Below, piece by piece: positions 58,702-64,000 of a DNA stretch of 64,000 nt (position 1 is its first letter; each line of letters opens with the position of its first letter). The notes under the pieces were generated by a model that did no database searches, was not told the origin of the DNA, and saw nothing but the letters and a program-made list of their open reading frames with translations. Both the position numbers and the translations under genes were made by a program. The stretch comes from Nonomuraea candida (GTDB lineage: Bacteria > Actinomycetota > Actinomycetes > Streptosporangiales > Streptosporangiaceae), in assembly GCF_000725485.1 (NCBI RefSeq), contig NZ_JOAG01000040.1, forward strand, positions 1 through 64,000, read 5' to 3'.

Positions 58702-59967
58702 TCACCACTCCCTGCGGTCGCTTCTCTCGTGGTAATCGGGCTGCTCGGGGCGCAGGCGCTCGCCCGTGGAGAACATGGGGTCCCCGACGTACGGGCGGGA
58801 CATGTCCGCGTCGGGCTGCTGGTACTGGTCCTGCGGCGGGTACTGCTCCTGCGCCTGATAGGGGTCGCGGGGCTGGTACGGCTCCTGCTGCTGGTACTGG
58901 TCCTGGGGCGGGTACTGCTCCGGGCGGCCGAGCGCCAGCAGCGGGTCCACCGGGTTGGGCTGCGGGCTCTGCTGCTGGTAGGAGCCGTAGTCGTCGCGGG
59001 CGGGCTGTGCCTGCTGGGGGGCCTGCCTGCGGCGGCCCGCGCCGGGGATGCCGTGCATGGGCGTGCCGAGCCCGGCCGCGCTGGGCTGGGGCTGCGCCTG
59101 CTGGTAGCCGTCGGAGTGCCTGCCGCCGTACGGGTCGGAGGGGTACGGGTCGGGCGGATACGGCTGCTGGGCGGCCCCCTGGTACGGCTCCGACGCCTGG
59201 GAGGGGAAGCCGAGCGGGTCGGTGCTCAGCGGCGACGGCCGGCGCTGGTCGCCGGGGAGCTGGTAGACGGGCTCGTTGTCCACGTACTGGGGGCCGGTGA
59301 AGGGGTCGGGCTGGGCGGCCGGCTGCGTGTAGTGGGGGCCGCTGAGCGGGTCGGCGGTGTACTGCGGGCCGCTGAAGGGGTCGCCGGTGTACTTCGGCTG
59401 CGGGCCGGTCGACTCGATGTACTGCGGGCCGGTGAAGGGCGAGCGCTGGTCGCCGTAGGCGGGCGTGGCCTCCCTGGACCCCGTGGACGGGGACGCGCTC
59501 TCGCCGTAGGGGTCCCTGGGGCCCGTGGTCTCGCTGTAGGAGGCCACCAGCTTGTCCTGGTGCGGCGTGGTGCTCCTGGCCACGAGGACGTCGTTGGGCG
59601 ACAGGGCCGCCGTGGGCCGCTCGTCGAGCTGCGGCTGCGGCTGGACCGGCTGGGGCTGGACGTGCTGGGGCGGGCGATGGTAGGTGCCGGTGCCGGGCAT
59701 CACCTCGGTGCCCGGGTCGTGGTCGTGCTCGGGCAGCTCGGGCTGCTCGCCCGTGGCCTCCGCGAACCCCTCGTCGAGGGTGTCGAGCAGCCGGCCGACG
59801 TCCTCCATCGGCATGCGGAAGCTCGCTGTGCACATCTCGCCGCGCCACAGGCTGAGGACCAGCGTTCCCTCATGCCATGTCACGCGGAGGCACCGCTCCT
59901 GACCTCGTGCATCGAAGAAGACTTCGCCGAACGACGGCAACGGGACAACTTCCGACATGGAGGACAT
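58702..59967 (-). CDS. Actinobacterial protein with ordered N-terminus and Q/P/Y-rich repeat tail
   Basis: 421 aa. Residues 1-80 (SEVVPLPSFGEVFFDARGQ, then LVLSLWRGEMCTASFRM) are conserved in actinomycetes. The rest is disordered, rich in Gln, Pro and Tyr, with repeats such as DPFSGPQYTADPLSGP and QYQQQEPYQPRDPYQ. Such tails suit multivalent binding or phase separation. ATG 59967 or 59958 (MSEVVPLP) may start it. Function unknown, cytoplasmic. Confidence 0.75.
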   Translation of the reverse strand: MSSMSEVVPLPSFGEVFFDARGQERCLRVTWHEGTLVLSLWRGEMCTASFRMPMEDVGRLLDTLDEGFAEATGEQPELPEHDHDPGTEVMPGTGTYHRPPQHVQPQPVQPQPQLDERPTAALSPNDVLVARSTTPHQDKLVASYSETTGPRDPYGESASPSTGSREATPAYGDQRSPFTGPQYIESTGPQPKYTGDPFSGPQYTADPLSGPHYTQPAAQPDPFTGPQYVDNEPVYQLPGDQRRPSPLSTDPLGFPSQASEPYQGAAQQPYPPDPYPSDPYGGRHSDGYQQAQPQPSAAGLGTPMHGIPGAGRRRQAPQQAQPARDDYGSYQQQSPQPNPVDPLLALGRPEQYPPQDQYQQQEPYQPRDPYQAQEQYPPQDQYQQPDADMSRPYVGDPMFSTGERLRPEQPDYHERSDRREW

Positions 59968-60194
59968 ACTGCTTTAACCAGCCTTTATTCGTCCACTCAA
60001 CCCCGGAAAACCCTAGGGAACCGGCCTTCCCACCTACACCCGGAACCCCTGCGGTCACAGGCGGTGAACGCCGCCGCGGCCGGTTGGAGTTCCGATCGCC
60101 CAGTGTGCCACGCAACCCGGCGATAGTGCCCCGGAACGCCGGGATGCGTCTGGGTGATCACACCGCGTTCGGCGCGGCGGCCCCGGAATGCGGG

Positions 60195-60208
60195 TACCGT
60201 TTACTGCC
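60195..60208 (+). promoter_or_regulatory. Leaderless -10 of the DinG-like helicase
   Basis: TACCGT (60195-60200) matches TANNNT and lies 8 nt before GTG 60209. No Shine-Dalgarno sequence is seen, supporting GTG 60209 over ATG 60188 as the start. Confidence 0.45.
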
Positions 60209-62185
60209 GTGCCGGACTCCCATCTCCCACCAGTGGACGAACTGCTCAGCATCGCGGTCAACGCTCTCGGAGGGAGCGAGCGGCAGGGCCAGCTGACCAT
60301 GGTCAGAGCCGTGCAGAAGGCCATCGACGACGAGGAGCATCTGGCCGTCCAGGCGGGCACCGGCACCGGCAAGTCGCTGGCCTACCTGGTGCCGTCGATC
60401 CGGCACGCGATGGACAGCGACACCCCCGTCGTGATCTCCACGGCCACCATCGCGCTGCAGCGCCAGCTCGTCGACCGCGACCTGCCCCGGCTGGCCGAGG
60501 CGCTGGCCAAGGAGCTGCCGCACGAGCCGACGTTCGCCATCCTCAAGGGCCGCCGCAACTACCTGTGCCGCTACAAGGCCACGGCGGGCTGGCCCGAGGA
60601 TGACGAGCAGGACCAGCTCTTCGACCCTCGCGAGGTCAGCGCGACCGGCCGGATGGTGCAGCGCATCCAGGAGTGGGCCGAGGAGACCGAGACCGGCGAC
60701 CGCGACGAGCTGGTGCCGGGCGTCAGCGAGCAGGCGTGGCGGCAGTTCTCCGTCAGCGCCCAGGAGTGCCTGGGCGCCACGCGCTGCCCCAGCGGCGCCG
60801 AGTGCTTCGCCGAGCTGGCCAGGGCGCGGGCGGGCGAGGTCGACGTGGTGGTCACCAACCACGCGCTGCTGGCCATCGACGCCATGGGCGACCTGCCGGT
60901 GCTGCCCGAGCACGACGTCGTGGTGGTGGACGAGGCCCACGAGCTGGTCGACCGGGTGACCTCCGTGGTGACCTCCGAGCTGTCGGAGTCGTCGGTGATG
61001 CTGGCGGTGCGCCGGGTGGGCCGGCTGATCGACCAGCCCATCGCCGACCAGCTCATGGAGGCCGGCGAAGACCTTAAGGCGCTGCTGGCCGCCGCCCCGC
61101 CCGGCCGCATCGACGAGCTGCCGCAGGTGCTCGGGCTGACCCTGCAGCTCATCCGCGACACGGCCTGGCGCTGCATCACCGCCATGGGCCCGCGCGGCGC
61201 CGACAAGGACGACCCGGACAAGGCGGGGCAGCGCAAGGCGGCGTTCACGGCGCTGGACGAGGTGCACGACACCGCGGTGCGCATGCTCGACGCCTACGGG
61301 CACGCCTCCGAGGCCGACCGGGCCGAGGTGGTCTGGCTCGACGCCGGCACCGACCGCCGGCCGCCCGCCCTGCGAGTGGCGCCGCTGAGCGTCAGCGGCA
61401 TGCTGCGCGACAAGCTGTTCGGGGAGCGCACGGTGGTGCTCACCTCGGCCACGCTGGCGCTCGGCGGCACGTTCGACGCGCTGGCCGCGCAGTGGGGGCT
61501 CGGCGACGGCAAGGGCTGGCAGGGCATCGACGTCGGCTCGCCGTTCGACCACCCGCGCGCCGGCATCCTGTACGTCGCCAAGCACCTGCCCCAGCCCGGC
61601 CGTGACGGCCTGCCGCAGCAGTACCTCGACGAGATCGCCGAGCTGATCGAGGCGGCCGGCGGGCGCACGCTGGGCCTGTTCTCCTCGATGCGCGCCGCCA
61701 AGGCGGCCACCGAGGCGCTGCGCGAGCGGCTCGACGTGCCGCTGCTGTGCCAGGGCGACGACTCGACGATGCTGCTGGTCAAGCAGTTCGCCGAGGACGA
61801 GCCCACCTGCCTGTTCGGCACGCTGTCGCTGTGGCAGGGCGTCGACGTGCCGGGGCCGTCGCTGCGGCTGGTCATCATCGACCGGGTGCCGTTCCCGCGC
61901 CCCGACGACCCGCTGACCTCGGCCAGGCAGCGCCACGTGGCGGCCAGGGGCGGCAACGGGTTCATGGCGGTCGCGGCCAACCACGCGGCCCTGCTGCTCG
62001 CCCAGGGGGTCGGCCGCCTGCTGCGCGCCCAGGACGACAGGGGCGTGATCGCGGTCCTCGACCCGCGCCTGGCCACGGCCCGCTACAGCGGCTTCCTGCT
62101 GGGCTCCCTGCCGCCGTTCTGGCGCACCACCGACCCGGCCGTCCCCCGCGCCGCCCTCAAGCGCCTGTCGTCCACCTCTTCCTGA
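60209..62185 (+). CDS. DinG/XPD-like ATP-dependent DNA helicase
   Basis: About 658 aa. Walker A QAGTGTGKS, the DEAH box VVVDEAHEL, and four Cys (RNYLCRYK, then QECLGATRC and AECF) that bind an iron-sulfur cluster. Further helicase motifs are LTSATLALGG and QGVGRLLRAQDD. XPD/DinG helicases unwind 5'-3' in DNA repair. GTG 60209 is preferred (leaderless -10 8 nt upstream); ATG 60188 adds 7 residues. Cytoplasmic. Confidence 0.92.
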   Translation: MPDSHLPPVDELLSIAVNALGGSERQGQLTMVRAVQKAIDDEEHLAVQAGTGTGKSLAYLVPSIRHAMDSDTPVVISTATIALQRQLVDRDLPRLAEALAKELPHEPTFAILKGRRNYLCRYKATAGWPEDDEQDQLFDPREVSATGRMVQRIQEWAEETETGDRDELVPGVSEQAWRQFSVSAQECLGATRCPSGAECFAELARARAGEVDVVVTNHALLAIDAMGDLPVLPEHDVVVVDEAHELVDRVTSVVTSELSESSVMLAVRRVGRLIDQPIADQLMEAGEDLKALLAAAPPGRIDELPQVLGLTLQLIRDTAWRCITAMGPRGADKDDPDKAGQRKAAFTALDEVHDTAVRMLDAYGHASEADRAEVVWLDAGTDRRPPALRVAPLSVSGMLRDKLFGERTVVLTSATLALGGTFDALAAQWGLGDGKGWQGIDVGSPFDHPRAGILYVAKHLPQPGRDGLPQQYLDEIAELIEAAGGRTLGLFSSMRAAKAATEALRERLDVPLLCQGDDSTMLLVKQFAEDEPTCLFGTLSLWQGVDVPGPSLRLVIIDRVPFPRPDDPLTSARQRHVAARGGNGFMAVAANHAALLLAQGVGRLLRAQDDRGVIAVLDPRLATARYSGFLLGSLPPFWRTTDPAVPRAALKRLSSTSS

Positions 62186-62234
62186 GCGCGAAGGCGTCCG
62201 TCCGGGGCGGGCGCCGCCCCGGACAGGCCGCGAA

Positions 62235-62279
62235 GCGGGCTCAGGACCAGCGGGCTCAGGACCGGCGGGCTCAGGACCA
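62235..62279. repeat. Triple 15-bp repeat spanning the SGNH stop codon
   Basis: Three units, GCGGGCTCAGGACCA, GCGGGCTCAGGACCG and GCGGGCTCAGGACCA (62235-62279), each contain TCA. The one at 62271-62273 is the stop of the minus-strand SGNH gene; the others lie beyond it. The gene end has therefore been copied downstream. Confidence 0.85.
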
Positions 62280-63026
62280 GGGGGCGAGGTCGGGGCGCTT
62301 GGGGAGCAGGCCGTCGCCCGAGGAGACCCCGCGCAGCCGGCGCGACACCCACGGCACCAGGTGCTCGCGCATCCACTGCGCGTCCTCGCGCCGCCGTGCC
62401 CGCGGATCGACCGCCCGGGCCGGCCACTCCTTGTGCCAGTCCTCGAACGGCACCCCCAGCACGTCGAGCACGCGGGCGGCCACCAGCCGGTGCCCGTCCT
62501 CGTTCATGTGCAGCCGGTCGGGGCTCCACGCCCGCCAGTCGCGCAGTCCCTGCATGGACCACTGGTCGACGATCCGGCAGCCGTAGAGGTCGGCGATGGA
62601 GCGCACGTGCAGGTAGAAGACGGCGAAGCGGCCCCGCAGCCGCCGCATCAGCGGCGTGTCGCGCGGGTCCACCCCCGTGAACAGCAGCACGTCGGCCCCG
62701 CCGGCCCGCAGCTCGCGCACGGCCAGCGCGAGCTTCTTGGCCATCACGTCCGGATCGCTGCCCGGCCGCAGCAGGTCGTTGCCGCCGGCGCAGAAGCTGA
62801 CCAGGTCGGGCGCCATCTCGACGGCCAGCGGCACCTGCTCGGCCACGATCTGGTCGAGCAGCTTGCCGCGCACGGCCAGGTTGGCGTAGCGGAAGGCGGG
62901 ATCGTCGGCGGCGAGCCGTTCGGCCACCCGGTCGGCCCAGCCACGGTAGTGGCCGTCCGGCCCGGGATCGTTCAGTCCTTCCGTGAAGCTGTCACCGAGG
63001 GCGACGAAGGACTTGTAGTGCCTCAT
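62271..63026 (-). CDS. SGNH/GDSL-family hydrolase
   Basis: 251 aa. GDS block [12 protein letters not shown], the Asn block [12 protein letters not shown], and the catalytic His in [12 protein letters not shown] are intact. SGNH enzymes cleave esters, lipids or sugar O-acyl groups; this one has no signal peptide, so it acts inside the cell. ATG 63026 overlaps the aroQ stop (ATGA), so it is co-transcribed and translationally coupled with the shikimate genes. The stop lies within a tandem repeat. Confidence 0.9.
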   Translation of the reverse strand: MRHYKSFVALGDSFTEGLNDPGPDGHYRGWADRVAERLAADDPAFRYANLAVRGKLLDQIVAEQVPLAVEMAPDLVSFCAGGNDLLRPGSDPDVMAKKLALAVRELRAGGADVLLFTGVDPRDTPLMRRLRGRFAVFYLHVRSIADLYGCRIVDQWSMQGLRDWRAWSPDRLHMNEDGHRLVAARVLDVLGVPFEDWHKEWPARAVDPRARRREDAQWMREHLVPWVSRRLRGVSSGDGLLPKRPDLAPWS

Positions 63027-63457
63027 GAGGGTGTGTTCAACTCCGCGATAGCGTGCAGCGCAAGGACGTATGACTGTAGTCCGAAGCCCGCGATGGTGCC
63101 CGTCGCCACCCCGGCCACGACGGAGGTATGGCGAAACTCTTCCCTCGCCGCGGGGTTGGAGATGTGCACCTCGATGAGCGGAGCGGTGCGCTGGGCGACG
63201 GCGTCGCGCAGGGCGTAGGAGTAGTGGGTGAAGGCGGCCGGGTTGAGCACGACCGGGATGCGGCCGTCGCACGCCTCGTGGATCCAGCCGATCAGCTCGG
63301 CCTCGGAGTCGGTCTGGCGCACCTCGACCTCGTGGCCGAGCTTCTCGCCGGTGTCGCGGCACAGCCCGACGAGGTCGTCGTACGTCTCCGCCCCGTAGAT
63401 CGAGGGCTCCCGCTTGCCGAGCCGGCCCAGGTTGGGCCCGTTGAGCACGAGGATCAT
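63023..63457 (-). CDS. aroQ: Type II 3-dehydroquinate dehydratase
   Basis: 144 aa, the length of the small type II enzyme. Catalytic Tyr in [21 protein letters not shown] and the His block [14 protein letters not shown] are all present. It dehydrates 3-dehydroquinate to 3-dehydroshikimate in the shikimate pathway. ATG 63457 overlaps the aroB stop, and AAGGAG lies upstream. Order aroB, aroQ, SGNH on one transcript. Confidence 0.95.
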   Translation of the reverse strand: MILVLNGPNLGRLGKREPSIYGAETYDDLVGLCRDTGEKLGHEVEVRQTDSEAELIGWIHEACDGRIPVVLNPAAFTHYSYALRDAVAQRTAPLIEVHISNPAAREEFRHTSVVAGVATGTIAGFGLQSYVLALHAIAELNTPS

Positions 63458-64000
63458 GCCGAGATCTCCTTGTAGGCGGCTTCGAGCAGCTCTTCGGCGG
63501 GGTCTTCGAGGCGGCCGGGCGCGGCCAGGCCGTCGAGCACGACGAAGCGCTGCTTGGCCCCGCGGTTCTTCTTGTCCAGGCGCATGTGGTCGCGCAGCCG
63601 GGGCCAGGCGTCGGCGCGGTAGGAGACGGGCAGGCCGACGGCGGTGAGGATGGCCCGGGTGCGGCCGACGAGGTCGGCGCGGCCGGAGAGCCTGGACAGC
63701 TCGGCGGCGTAGACCATGCCGATGGCCACGGCCTCGCCGTGGCGGATGCCGTAGTGCTCGTGGCGCTCGATGGCGTGGCCGAGCGTGTGGCCGTAGTTGA
63801 GGATCTCGCGCACGCCGGACTCGCGCAGGTCGGCGCCCACGACGTCGGCCTTCACCTGGATCTTGCGCTCGATCAGCTCGCGGGTGTGGGGCCCGTCGGG
63901 GCGGGTGGCGGCCTCGGGGTCGGCCTCGATGAGCCGGAGGATCTCGGGGTCGGCGATGAAGCCGCCCTTGATGATCTCGGCCAGGCCGGCGACGTAGTCG
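63454..64000 (-). CDS. aroB: 3-dehydroquinate synthase, C-terminal part
   Basis: The gene runs off the right edge, so its start is outside the window. The visible 180 or so residues include [31 protein letters not shown] with GHAIER (zinc-site His residues) and [14 protein letters not shown]. This is the helical C-terminal domain of AroB, which forms 3-dehydroquinate from DAHP with NAD and zinc. The stop overlaps the aroQ start by 4 bases. Confidence 0.93.
   Translation of the reverse strand, partial: DYVAGLAEIIKGGFIADPEILRLIEADPEAATRPDGPHTRELIERKIQVKADVVGADLRESGVREILNYGHTLGHAIERHEHYGIRHGEAVAIGMVYAAELSRLSGRADLVGRTRAILTAVGLPVSYRADAWPRLRDHMRLDKKNRGAKQRFVVLDGLAAPGRLEDPAEELLEAAYKEISA

Overview
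The window is GC-rich actinomycete chromosome. GC-saturated third codon positions, many GTG and TTG starts, 4-base stop/start overlaps, leaderless TANNNT promoters, a eukaryote-type glutamine synthetase (glnII) and an MsiK-type shared sugar-transport ATPase all point to Streptosporangiales or Streptomycetales. A Nonomuraea-like organism is my best guess, inferred from gene content only. About 55 protein genes are supported. I saw no rRNA, tRNA or CRISPR array.

Layout. 1-1.1 kb is a scar: the 3' end of an IS630-type transposase, a small orphan ORF, a hairpin-rich gap and the C-terminal stub of a DHA2-type MFS transporter. 1.15-8.85 kb (minus strand) is a five-gene operon, SWIM zinc finger > DUF5691 > MoxR AAA+ > DUF5682 > VWA, with a 4-base overlap at every junction. 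9-14.5 kb (plus) holds a cupin, a DUF1876 protein, an alpha/beta hydrolase, an APH-like kinase, galU and an aldehyde dehydrogenase, closed by a strong terminator facing glnII (minus). 15.7-22.2 kb has an FAD oxidoreductase, TerC, and a membrane FtsH-like AAA/M41 protease with a repeat-rich tail next to a lipoprotein. 22.5-27.3 kb carries a CMD-fold protein, a PQQ-type sugar dehydrogenase and an SDR on one very short divergent promoter, then msiK divergent from a LacI regulator.

27.3-29.3 kb is a two-gene AAA ATPase/RloB module that looks like anti-phage defence. 29.4-37 kb has an M29/NicX-like hydrolase, a large LuxR (LAL) regulator coupled to an alpha/beta hydrolase, glutathione peroxidase, two tandem secreted lysozyme-fold proteins and a TetR regulator. 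37.2-40.2 kb is a NACHT NTPase with an actinobacterial helical N-terminus, whose 3' end runs antisense into a histidine kinase that has no adjacent response regulator. 42.1-45.7 kb encodes a heterodimeric ABC exporter with one degenerate ATP site. 45.9-49 kb has two zinc-ribbon paralogues, two DUF202 membrane proteins, a lipoprotein and an epoxide-hydrolase-like enzyme. 49.3-52.7 kb pairs a class A beta-lactamase with a bifunctional penicillin-binding protein. 53-60 kb is a patchwork: TetR/DUF6326, an EEP-family enzyme, a UBP zinc finger, a CPA1 antiporter and a Q/P/Y-rich protein. The right end has a DinG/XPD-like helicase and aroB > aroQ > SGNH hydrolase on the minus strand.

The most interesting themes are three candidate conflict or immune loci (the MoxR/VWA/DUF5682 operon, the AAA-RloB pair and the NACHT protein), an unusual FtsH-like protease fusion, and a recurring pattern of short tandem duplications at gene starts and stops.
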